Origin: Thiomicrorhabdus sp041583835
GTDB lineage: Bacteria > Pseudomonadota > Gammaproteobacteria > Thiomicrospirales > Thiomicrospiraceae
DNA length: 31,443 nt
Direction: 5' to 3'
Assembly: GCF_041583835.1 (NCBI RefSeq)
Contig: NZ_JBFHFC010000027.1
Span: 1 to 31,443, forward strand
Shown here in pieces: positions 7,191 to 15,615 of the stretch. The notes below the pieces were generated by a model that was not told the DNA's origin, did not search any database, and saw nothing but the letters and a program-made list of their open reading frames with translations. Numbering within the stretch: the first letter of the stretch is position 1; the number at the start of each line of letters is the position of its first letter. The translations under genes and the position numbers were made by a program.

Positions 7191-8597
7191 ATGACTTTCT
7201 CGATCAACCAACCGTTGTTCTGGCTTTACCTTTTCGACATCGCCATGGTGATCGCCACCGTCATCCACATGCTTTATCAACGCCGATCGCCACAGAACCT
7301 GATGGCATGGCTACTCACCCTGTTGCTACTGCCTATTCTCGGCGTGATACTGTATATCGTGTTCGGCTCGAGGAAATTCCTCTACAAACGCGAGAAACCT
7401 CCTATCGCCATGCGTTCCGTCTCCGTCACTAAACCCGACAACGAATTGGCGTCGCAACTCGACCGGCTACTACAATCCAATCAAATTGCCGGCACCACCA
7501 ACGGCAACCAGGTCCGTCTTTGCAACAGCGACGTCGAAGCCTTCGACATCCTGATGGACGCACTCGAGAACGCCGAACACAGCATTCACATTCAAACCTA
7601 CATTTTTGAATTAGATTCAACCGGAAAAACCATTTTGAACGCCTTAATCCGCAAAGCGCAGCAAGGCGTTCAAGTCCGCCTACTGCTTGACGCCATTGGT
7701 TCGTTTTCCCTCTACCTTAACCGCAAACGCTTGGAACCACTTATTCAAGCCGGCGGCCAATACGCTTTCTTTCAACCGCCGATCCACTCTTTTTTTAAAA
7801 GCCGGGTCAACCTAAGAAACCACCGTAAAATTTACCTGTTCGATCAATCCACTTTACTGACCGGCGGCATGAACCTTTCCAACGATTACTTGGGCAGTCG
7901 AGAAACCGAACCAAAAAACGGGCGTTGGATCGACCTCATGTTTAAAATCCAAGGCCCCACCACTTTCCACTACCAGTACGTCTTCAACGAGGATTGGTTT
8001 TACACGACCGATGAAAGACTGGAAGACCCCAAACCTCCCGCCAACAGCGCTTCGGAGCAAGGCGAAATCATGCAAGTCGTTCCTTCAGGACCGGACATCA
8101 ATAGCGACGCCCTGTTTGAAACCCTGTTGCACAGCATTTATCTGGCTAAACACAGCATCCAAATCGTTACACCCTACTTCATCCCCGACAGTGCGATTAT
8201 GCATGCCCTGCTGATTGCGGTTAAACGCGGGGTCAAAGTCACCCTAATCACCCCGGAAACCTCCGACCACCTTATTTTCGATCTCGGACGCAGTTCCTAC
8301 ATGCGGGAACTCAGCGAAGTGGGCGGTGAACTCTTATACTATCAAGACAACATGCTGCACGCCAAACTCATTATGATCGACCAGCAATCCATGCTTATCG
8401 GTTCCGCGAATTTCGACTACCGCTCGCTATTCATCAACCACGAGGTGGTTAATTTCATCTATTCAAAACCGCTCATCCAAACGATGTCCGCATGGTTAGA
8501 GGAACTGCAAAACCATAGCCAACCTTATCAACCCAGCGGCAACCGGATTCGCAAGCTGTTTGAAAACCTGACGCGTATCGTCGCCCCGATCCTTTGA
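7191..8597 (+). CDS. cls: Cardiolipin synthase (phospholipase D family)
   Basis: This inner-membrane enzyme makes cardiolipin by transferring a phosphatidyl group to phosphatidylglycerol or a related acceptor. The 468-residue protein has two N-terminal transmembrane helices (about 9-28 and 38-58) and two phospholipase D domains with complete HKD motifs: His211-Lys213-Asp218 and His390-Lys392-Asp397, each followed by GSxN-like sequence (GGMNLSND; GSANFDYRS). The topology matches ClsA, but the neighbouring EEP-family gene recalls the E. coli clsB-ybhP pair, so I do not assign a subtype. The ATG has a strong GGAAGGA Shine-Dalgarno. A TTGACG at 7123-7128 could be part of its promoter, but no good -10 matches it. 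Confidence 0.94.
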   Translation: MTFSINQPLFWLYLFDIAMVIATVIHMLYQRRSPQNLMAWLLTLLLLPILGVILYIVFGSRKFLYKREKPPIAMRSVSVTKPDNELASQLDRLLQSNQIAGTTNGNQVRLCNSDVEAFDILMDALENAEHSIHIQTYIFELDSTGKTILNALIRKAQQGVQVRLLLDAIGSFSLYLNRKRLEPLIQAGGQYAFFQPPIHSFFKSRVNLRNHRKIYLFDQSTLLTGGMNLSNDYLGSRETEPKNGRWIDLMFKIQGPTTFHYQYVFNEDWFYTTDERLEDPKPPANSASEQGEIMQVVPSGPDINSDALFETLLHSIYLAKHSIQIVTPYFIPDSAIMHALLIAVKRGVKVTLITPETSDHLIFDLGRSSYMRELSEVGGELLYYQDNMLHAKLIMIDQQSMLIGSANFDYRSLFINHEVVNFIYSKPLIQTMSAWLEELQNHSQPYQPSGNRIRKLFENLTRIVAPIL

Positions 8598-8613
8598 AGC
8601 CCAGAGCAGCGAA

Positions 8614-9369
8614 ATGTACAAACCTAAATTCACACCCCTATCCCATGCACACCCGCTGGAACAATCGGAACATCCCCTTCCTGACTGCTTCACCCTGCTG
8701 ACCTGGAACCTGCAAAAAGTCGATTTCGGACACTACATCCATCGTCCGATCGAAACCCTGCTTTCTATCCGCACACCTCACCTCCTGTCGCTACAGGAGG
8801 CCGCCACCCGGCCAATGCAAAGCAAATTTTTCGACCTGCCTTTTGTCATGGCACCCAACATCCAAACCCAAAAAAATCACTACGGCGTTTTGACTGCTTC
8901 CACTTCCGGCATCACACCACACCACCAATGCCTGACACAAACCCGCGAACTTGGCATCATGACCCATAAAACCGCACTGATCACCACCCACCCGCTCAAT
9001 GACGGCAACTGGCTGACACACGTTAATATCCACGCCATCAACTTCGTACCGCATACGTTATTTAAAAAAGAACTGCAGCTGCTATGGAGCAAACTCGCCC
9101 ACCTGGAAGGCCCGATGATTATCAGCGGCGACTTCAACACCTGGAATCGAACCCGTTTAAAAACCCTACATCACGCAACTGATCAACTTGGCTTGAAAAA
9201 GGTCGAATACCCGGACAGCCACAACATCAAAACCCTAATGCGCCAGCCGCTCGATCACATCTTTTTTCGCGATTTGGTTCTGACAGAATCCAACGCACTC
9301 CACGTACCTGAAATCTCGGATCACAACCCACTGATCGCAACCTTCTGTCTGCCGCGTTTCCAGCCATAA
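8614..9369 (+). CDS. Endonuclease/exonuclease/phosphatase (EEP) family protein
   Basis: The 251-residue product has the DNase I-like EEP fold, whose members cleave phosphodiesters in nucleic acids, lipids or signalling molecules. Metal and catalytic motifs are present in order: LTWNLQK (29-35), LLSLQEA (57-63), HVNIHAINF (136-144), GDFNTW (172-177), LDHIFFR (213-219) and SDHNPL (235-240). There is no signal peptide or membrane helix. It starts 16 bp after the cls stop and is probably cotranscribed with it. E. coli ybhP, also an EEP protein, neighbours clsB, so a role in phospholipid metabolism is a reasonable inference. The substrate is not known. The Shine-Dalgarno is weak, so translation may depend on coupling to cls. 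Confidence 0.85.
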   Translation: MYKPKFTPLSHAHPLEQSEHPLPDCFTLLTWNLQKVDFGHYIHRPIETLLSIRTPHLLSLQEAATRPMQSKFFDLPFVMAPNIQTQKNHYGVLTASTSGITPHHQCLTQTRELGIMTHKTALITTHPLNDGNWLTHVNIHAINFVPHTLFKKELQLLWSKLAHLEGPMIISGDFNTWNRTRLKTLHHATDQLGLKKVEYPDSHNIKTLMRQPLDHIFFRDLVLTESNALHVPEISDHNPLIATFCLPRFQP

Positions 9370-9404
9370 TTCCGTGCCAGATAAGCGAAAAACAATGGTA
9401 CAAT

Positions 9405-9434
9405 TTGATTCCAAATGCATAGATAAAGTATAAT
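9405..9434 (+). promoter_or_regulatory. Sigma-70-type promoter of gltBD
   Basis: A -35 TTGATT (9405-9410) and a perfect -10 TATAAT (9429-9434) are separated by 18 bp. This puts transcription start near 9441 and gives gltB a leader of about 114 bases. Confidence 0.7.
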
Positions 9435-9485
9435 CTCGCACCAATTTTTATTTTTTAAACGCGCTGAAAACATACAAAATCCTTA

Positions 9486-9502
9486 TATAACAATCGGTTA
9501 TA
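9486..9502 (+). promoter_or_regulatory. Inverted repeat in the gltB leader
   Basis: TATAAC (9486-9491) and GTTATA (9497-9502) form a 6-bp inverted repeat with a 5-bp spacer, 50 bp before gltB and downstream of the predicted promoter. It could be an operator or a weak hairpin. AT-rich composition makes a chance repeat plausible. Confidence 0.3.
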
Positions 9503-9554
9503 AAAGAAGCTGACTGCTTGTTTTATCGGATTTTGACGGACAGGACACGGAATT

Positions 9555-12500
9555 ATGAACCCATTACAATCCCCAAACGGCCTAAATCTAACAGGCCTCT
9601 ACTCTCCTGAGTTTGAAAAGGAGAACTGTGGTTTCGGTTTGATCGCCAACATGGACGACAAACCAAGTCACTGGGTCGTTCAAACGGCCATTGAGTCTCT
9701 AGCTAACATGACCCACCGCGGTGGGGTTGCAGCCGACTGCTGCACAGGAGACGGTTGTGGACTGTTAATCAAAAAACCGGAAAGCTTTTTATCCGGCGTA
9801 GCCGCCGAGTCAGGATTCGAACTGGCTGAAATTTATGCTGCCGGTATGGTTTTCCTTAACCAAGATGCCGCCAAAGCCGATTTAGCGCGTAAAACCCTGG
9901 AAGAAAAACTAATCAACAAAGGGTTGATCGTTGCCGGCTGGCGTAAAGTTCCGGTTAATTCAAGCGTGCTTGGAGAACAGGCTTCCAGTATGGAGCCCGT
10001 AATTGAACAGGTATTTGTCAATGCACCGTCCGGCATGACCGAAGCCGAATTCAACCGTGCGCTATTTACGGCTCGCCGTAAAACCGAAATGGAAATCGAA
10101 CCGCAAGACGGAACGTTCTATATTGCTTCTTTGAACACCCAGTTGCTTTCGTATAAAGGCCTTGTCATGCCAAGAGAACTACCTGAGTTCTATCTTGACT
10201 TGAAAAACGACGCCTTTGCATCGTCCATTATTTCGTACCACCAGCGCTTCTCAACCAACACCATGCCGCAGTGGCGTCTGGCTCAGCCATTCCGCTTCTT
10301 GGCACATAACGGTGAGTTGAACACCATCCGTGGTAACCGTAACTGGGCGTTGGCGCGTCAGAGCAAGTTCGAAACGCCATTACTGCCTGATTTGGCTGAC
10401 TTGAAACCTCTGGTTGCTCAATCCGGTTCCGACTCCAACTCATTGGACAACATGCTTGAAGTGTTGATGATGGGTGACATGCCGGTATTCCAGGCATTGC
10501 GTCTGTTGATTCCACCTGCATGGCAGAACATGCCGCACATGGATCCGGACATGAAAGCGTTCCTGGAATACAACTCCATGCACATGGAACCTTGGGATGG
10601 TCCGGCCGGTATGGTTATCAACACCGGTAAATACGCGATCTGTGGTGTCGACCGTAACGGTTTACGTCCAACTCGTTACGTCATTACCAAAGACCGTCAC
10701 ATCACATTCGCATCCGAGATCGGTGTCTATGATTACGCGCCGGAAGACGTCGTTGAAAAAGGCCGCTTGAAGCCTGGGCAATTAATTGCGGTCGACCTTG
10801 AAAGCGGTACGCTATTGAAGCCTGAAGAGATCGATAACCAACTTAAGTCGGCCAAGCCGTACTGTGAGTGGATGGATCAAGGCTACATGCGCATTGAAGA
10901 AAAAATGGAGCAAGCCGAACAGACGCTTAACTGGGATTCAAACACCGCAGACACCTATCAGAAATACTATCAAGTTACGTTTGAAGAACGTGATGCGGTT
11001 ATCCGCGTCATGGCGGAAGACGCACAGGAAGCCACCGTTTCCATGGGTGACGATGCTCCGCTACCGGTGTTCTCGCACAAGCCGCGTTCTATTTTCGATT
11101 ACTTCCGTCAGATGTTCGCGCAGGTAACCAACCCGCCGATCGATCCGCTACGTGAAAACATCGTCATGTCCTTGAACACCTGTTTCGGACGTGAATTGAA
11201 CATGTTTGAAGAAGGCCCTGAACACGCTCGTCGTCTTGAAGTGCAATCGCCTGTATTGAGTCCGTCAATGATGGAACAATTGATGAGCATGGACGACAAA
11301 GACTACCAGAACCAAGTGATTTCATTGCACTACAACCATGAAGAAAAAGACATGGAACAGGCAATTGTGGCAGTCTGCGATCAAGCGGTTGCGGCGGCAC
11401 GTTCCGGTATCACTTTGTTGGTATTAAGCGACTTGGGAATCGAGCAAGGCAAAATCACGATTCCGGCTGCAATGGCAACCGGTGCGGTACACCACCGCCT
11501 AATCAGCGAAGGGCTACGTACCGAAGCCAATATCATCGTACAGACGGCCACCGCACGTGACCCGCATCATTTTGCGGTCTTGTTCGGTTACGGTGCAACG
11601 GCGGTATTCCCGTACCTAGCATACGAAAGTATCGACGATATGCGTCGCACCAACGAATTGGATGCGAACACGCCGATCAGCACTTACATCAAAAACTACC
11701 GTAAAGGGATTAACAAAGGGTTGTACAAAATCCTTTCTAAGATGGGTATCTCAACCATTACCTCTTACCGTGGTTCACAGCTATTCGAAGCCGTCGGTTT
11801 GACGTCTAAAATCGTTGACCTATGTTTCAAAGGTACGCCTTCACGTATCGAAGGAACTGACTTCAACCACTTGGAACTAGACCAGCGTCGTTTGGCTTGG
11901 GAAGCGTTTAACCCACGCAAGCCTCTGCAGCAAGGCGGTTTGTTCAAATACGTTCACGGTGGCGAATACCATGCATTCAACCCGGACGTGGTTAACAGCA
12001 TCCGTGAAGCGGTTCAGAAAAACGATCAAAACGCTTACAACAAGTTCCGTGACCTGGTTAACACTCGTCCGGCGATGACCATCCGTGACTTGATTACATT
12101 CAAAGACGGTATTGAGTCGATCGATCTTAACGACGTCGAGCCGGTAGAATCCATCTACAAGCGTTTCGACTCTGCGGGTATTTCTTTAGGTGCATTATCT
12201 CCTGAAGCGCACGAAGCTTTGGCAACGGCAATGAACCGTTTAGGCGCACGCTCCAACTCAGGTGAAGGTGCGGAAGATCCTTCACGTTACGGCACCGAAA
12301 GAATGTCTAAGATTAAGCAGATCGCTTCCGGACGTTTCGGTGTAACCGCACACTACTTACGTAATGCAGAAGTATTGCAGATCAAGGTTGCACAGGGTGC
12401 GAAACCGGGTGAAGGCGGACAGCTACCGGGCCACAAAGTCGATATGACCATCGCTAAGCTGCGTCATTCAGTACCGGGTGTTACTCTGATTTCGCCTCCT

Positions 12501-14045
12501 CCGCATCACGACATCTACTCGATCGAAGATTTGGCTCAGCTGATCTACGATTTGAAACAAGTTAACCCGAATGCGTTGATTTCGGTGAAACTGGTTGCCG
12601 AACCGGGTGTCGGAACCATCGCAGCCGGTGTTGCAAAAGCTTATGCCGACCTGATCACCATCTCCGGTTACGACGGCGGTACGGGTGCGAGCCCGATGAC
12701 TTCGGTCAAATACGCCGGTAACCCGTTCGAAATGGGCTTGGTTGAAGCACACCAAACTTTACGTGCCAACGACCTTCGCGGTCAGGTTATCCTGCAAGCG
12801 GACGGTGGTTTGAAAACCGGTCTTGATGTTATCAAAGCGGCCATTCTAGGTGCGGAATCATTCGGTTTCGGTACGGTTCCAATGGTTGCACTAGGTTGTA
12901 AATACCTACGTATCTGTCACTTGAACACGTGTGCGGTAGGGGTTGCAACGCAAGACGAACGTCTACGTAAAGAACACTTCATCGGTATGCCTGAAATGGT
13001 TATGAACTACTTCCGTTTCGTCGCCGAAGAAACCCGTGAATGGCTGGCTAAATTAGGTGTGCGTTCTCTAGGTGAATTGGTCGGACGTGTCGACTTGTTG
13101 AAAGTCATCGACAACCCGTTGACCGAGAAACAGAAGAACATCAACCTGACTCCGTTCATCAGCGATGGCGGCGTACCGGCTGACAAGCCGCAAACCGTTC
13201 AAGTTGATCGCAACAACCCTTGGGATCACGGAGACATCGCGGAAGAGATGGTGAAAGAGACACTACCGGCTATCAAAGCGAAAAGCGGCGGTACTTTCTC
13301 GTTCAAACTGGTGAACACCGGCCGTTCAATCGGTGCGCGTGTTGCCGGTGAAATCGCCGAACTTTACGGTAACGACGGCATGAAAGACGCGCCGATCACC
13401 TTGAAACTAACCGGTATCGCCGGTCAGTCTTTCGGTGGTTTCAACGTTGACGGTCTGAATCTTCACCTTGAAGGGGATGCGAACGACTACGTCGGTAAAG
13501 GTATGGCCGGTGGTGAGATCGTTATCCGTCCGCCTCAAGGCAGTACGTTTGACGCGAAAAACACGCCGATTGTCGGTAACACTTGTCTATACGGTGCAAC
13601 CGGCGGTAAATTGTTCGCCAACGGTACCGGTGGTGAGCGTTTCGCAGTGCGTAACTCGGGTGCAACCGCTGTGGTTGAAGGATTAGGCGATCACGGTTGT
13701 GAATACATGACCGGTGGTACCGTTGTCAGCCTGGGCGCAGTCGGCGTCAACTTCGGAGCCGGTATGTCGGGCGGTATGGCGTTCATCCTTGACGAAAACC
13801 GTTCTCTTCCGGACCAGCTGAACGGCGAAATGGTCGAAGCGATCCGCATCGATACCGAAGCAACCGAAGAGTACCGTGTGTACCTGAAAGCGTTGATTAC
13901 TGAATATGTTGAAAAGACCGATAGTAAATGGGGTCGTGAAGTATTGAACAACTTCAGCCGCTATATCGGTGACTTCTGGCTTGTTAAGTCGCGTGCGATC
14001 AGCATTGATTCACTATTTGAATTATTTGCAACCGAAGCCAACTAA
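9555..14045 (+). CDS. gltB: Glutamate synthase [NADPH] large subunit
   Basis: GltB makes glutamate from 2-oxoglutarate and the amide nitrogen of glutamine, the synthesis half of the GS-GOGAT route. The 1496-residue precursor has a 24-residue propeptide, and cleavage exposes the nucleophile Cys25 in KENCGFG. The domain order is glutaminase (about 25-430), central domain (about 480-770), FMN-binding synthase barrel (about 820-1190) and C-terminal beta-helix rich in GxGxG-type turns (about 1260-1450). The 3Fe-4S cluster cysteines 1115, 1121 and 1126 are present in GCKYLRICHLNTC. Length equals the usual alpha subunit. An ACGGA sequence precedes the ATG. It forms an operon with gltD 23 bp downstream. 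Use of CGT, GGT and AAC codons suggests high expression. Confidence 0.97.
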   Translation: MNPLQSPNGLNLTGLYSPEFEKENCGFGLIANMDDKPSHWVVQTAIESLANMTHRGGVAADCCTGDGCGLLIKKPESFLSGVAAESGFELAEIYAAGMVFLNQDAAKADLARKTLEEKLINKGLIVAGWRKVPVNSSVLGEQASSMEPVIEQVFVNAPSGMTEAEFNRALFTARRKTEMEIEPQDGTFYIASLNTQLLSYKGLVMPRELPEFYLDLKNDAFASSIISYHQRFSTNTMPQWRLAQPFRFLAHNGELNTIRGNRNWALARQSKFETPLLPDLADLKPLVAQSGSDSNSLDNMLEVLMMGDMPVFQALRLLIPPAWQNMPHMDPDMKAFLEYNSMHMEPWDGPAGMVINTGKYAICGVDRNGLRPTRYVITKDRHITFASEIGVYDYAPEDVVEKGRLKPGQLIAVDLESGTLLKPEEIDNQLKSAKPYCEWMDQGYMRIEEKMEQAEQTLNWDSNTADTYQKYYQVTFEERDAVIRVMAEDAQEATVSMGDDAPLPVFSHKPRSIFDYFRQMFAQVTNPPIDPLRENIVMSLNTCFGRELNMFEEGPEHARRLEVQSPVLSPSMMEQLMSMDDKDYQNQVISLHYNHEEKDMEQAIVAVCDQAVAAARSGITLLVLSDLGIEQGKITIPAAMATGAVHHRLISEGLRTEANIIVQTATARDPHHFAVLFGYGATAVFPYLAYESIDDMRRTNELDANTPISTYIKNYRKGINKGLYKILSKMGISTITSYRGSQLFEAVGLTSKIVDLCFKGTPSRIEGTDFNHLELDQRRLAWEAFNPRKPLQQGGLFKYVHGGEYHAFNPDVVNSIREAVQKNDQNAYNKFRDLVNTRPAMTIRDLITFKDGIESIDLNDVEPVESIYKRFDSAGISLGALSPEAHEALATAMNRLGARSNSGEGAEDPSRYGTERMSKIKQIASGRFGVTAHYLRNAEVLQIKVAQGAKPGEGGQLPGHKVDMTIAKLRHSVPGVTLISPPPHHDIYSIEDLAQLIYDLKQVNPNALISVKLVAEPGVGTIAAGVAKAYADLITISGYDGGTGASPMTSVKYAGNPFEMGLVEAHQTLRANDLRGQVILQADGGLKTGLDVIKAAILGAESFGFGTVPMVALGCKYLRICHLNTCAVGVATQDERLRKEHFIGMPEMVMNYFRFVAEETREWLAKLGVRSLGELVGRVDLLKVIDNPLTEKQKNINLTPFISDGGVPADKPQTVQVDRNNPWDHGDIAEEMVKETLPAIKAKSGGTFSFKLVNTGRSIGARVAGEIAELYGNDGMKDAPITLKLTGIAGQSFGGFNVDGLNLHLEGDANDYVGKGMAGGEIVIRPPQGSTFDAKNTPIVGNTCLYGATGGKLFANGTGGERFAVRNSGATAVVEGLGDHGCEYMTGGTVVSLGAVGVNFGAGMSGGMAFILDENRSLPDQLNGEMVEAIRIDTEATEEYRVYLKALITEYVEKTDSKWGREVLNNFSRYIGDFWLVKSRAISIDSLFELFATEAN

Positions 14046-14068
14046 GAGAATCTGGAAGGAATTTAAAA

Positions 14069-15478
14069 ATGCCAAATGTAAGACAATTTTTAGAACTGAA
14101 CCGCCAGCTTCCCGAAAAGAAGGCAGCGGTCGAGCGTACGCAAGAATTTGCAGAAATCTATGCTCCGTTTGAAATGAAAGACGCGATGGCTCAGGCCGAT
14201 CGTTGTCTGCATTGCGGTAACCCATACTGCGAATTCGCTTGCCCTGTACACAACTACATCCCTAACTGGTTGAAGTTGGTTGCGGAAGGCAACATTATGG
14301 AAGCCGCCGAAATTTCTCACAAGACCAACTCTCTACCGGAGATGTGTGGTCGTATCTGCCCTCAAGACCGTCTGTGCGAACAGGCGTGTACGCTTGAAGA
14401 TACCAACTTCGGTGCGGTCACCATCGGTGCCGTTGAGAAATTCATCACCGATACGGCACTCTCTCAAGGCTGGACACCGGATCTTTCCAACATCAAGATG
14501 ACCGACAAGAAAGTCGCCATCGTCGGTTCGGGTCCTGCCGGTATCGCAGCGGCGGACATCCTGATCCGTAACGGCGTTAAGCCGGTTGTCTTTGAAAAAC
14601 AACCTGAAATAGGCGGTCTTTTGACGTTCGGTATCCCGCAATTCAAACTGGATAAAGACATCATTGTACGTCGTCGTGAAATCCTGGAAGGCATGGGCAT
14701 CGAGTTCCGTTGCAACACCGAAATCGGTAAAGACATCCAGTTCCAAACCCTATTAGACGACTATGATGCCGTCTTCCTAGGAATGGGAACCTACAAGCCG
14801 ATGGCCGGTCGTTTCCCGGGTGAAGACCTACCGGGCGTATACAAAGCGTTGGATTTCTTGATCGGTAACGTCAAAAACGAATTGGGCATGCCGAACGATC
14901 CTGAACCTTTCATCAGCATGAAAGGCAAAAAAGTGGTTGTACTGGGTGGTGGTGATACCACGATGGACTGTACCCGTACTTCCATCCGTCAGGAAGCGGA
15001 CGAAGTTTATTGTGTTTACCGTCGTGACGAAGAAAACATGCCGGGTTCACGTGCCGAAGTTAAAAACGCCAAAGAAGAAGGCGTTCAGTTCAAATTCAAC
15101 TTGGCTCCGGTCGAAGTGATCGGCGACGGCAAAGTCGAAGGGATCAAGGTTATCGAAACCCGCATGGGCGAGCCGGACGAAAACGGTCGTCGTCGCGCGG
15201 AAATGGTTGAAGGTTCCGAGCAGATCATTCCTTGTGACGCCGTTATCGTTGCATTCGGTTTCCAACCAAATCCACCAGCATGGTTTAAAGACTTCAATAT
15301 CGAAGTCAACAATTGGGACGGCGTGGTTGCTTCCGACAAGTCGCTTTACCAGTTCCAAACGACCAACCCGAAAGTGTTTGCCGGTGGTGACATGGTTCGC
15401 GGTTCCAGCTTGGTGGTTGAAGCTATTGCAGAAGGCCGCAAAGCCGCTGAAGGTATCTTGGACTTCTTGGAAGTTTAA
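14069..15478 (+). CDS. gltD: Glutamate synthase [NADPH] small subunit
   Basis: GltD takes electrons from NADPH through FAD and passes them via 4Fe-4S clusters to the GltB subunit. The 469-residue protein has two N-terminal cysteine groups (Cys46, 49, 54, 58 and Cys93, 97, 103, 107), the FAD-binding GSGPAG (153-158) and the NADPH-binding GGGDTT (293-298). A final FAD segment, VFAGGDMVRGSSLVVEA, lies near the C-terminus. The ATG follows a GGAAGG Shine-Dalgarno, and the gene starts 23 bp after gltB. The operon ends at a strong bidirectional terminator 40 bp downstream. The fold is shared with other small-subunit-like reductases, but the gltB neighbour settles the function. Confidence 0.97.
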   Translation: MPNVRQFLELNRQLPEKKAAVERTQEFAEIYAPFEMKDAMAQADRCLHCGNPYCEFACPVHNYIPNWLKLVAEGNIMEAAEISHKTNSLPEMCGRICPQDRLCEQACTLEDTNFGAVTIGAVEKFITDTALSQGWTPDLSNIKMTDKKVAIVGSGPAGIAAADILIRNGVKPVVFEKQPEIGGLLTFGIPQFKLDKDIIVRRREILEGMGIEFRCNTEIGKDIQFQTLLDDYDAVFLGMGTYKPMAGRFPGEDLPGVYKALDFLIGNVKNELGMPNDPEPFISMKGKKVVVLGGGDTTMDCTRTSIRQEADEVYCVYRRDEENMPGSRAEVKNAKEEGVQFKFNLAPVEVIGDGKVEGIKVIETRMGEPDENGRRRAEMVEGSEQIIPCDAVIVAFGFQPNPPAWFKDFNIEVNNWDGVVASDKSLYQFQTTNPKVFAGGDMVRGSSLVVEAIAEGRKAAEGILDFLEV

Positions 15479-15516
15479 GAACCGAACAGGCCTGTTTGGT
15501 CAGCGCCGACCAAATC

Positions 15517-15557
15517 AAAAAAGCCCGCAAAGAGATTATCTCCTTGCGGGCTTTTTT
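15517..15557. terminator. Bidirectional terminator between gltD and the chemoreceptor gene
   Basis: A perfect 14-bp arm pair (15517-15530 with 15544-15557) has A6 at one end and T6 at the other. Inside it GAGAT (15532-15536) can pair with ATCTC (15538-15542), making one long hairpin. It serves gltBD on the plus strand and can also stop the convergent chemoreceptor transcript. Confidence 0.92.
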
Positions 15558-15615
15558 ATTATCTTGAAACTAAGTTGATTCAATTGATTTTGAAGAACGC
15601 CATCTCTTCCTTGAG

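Noticed and set aside
12468..12755. Open frame antisense to gltB
   Set aside because: It is inside the FMN-binding domain of a full-length conserved gene; no independent start signal or family resemblance.
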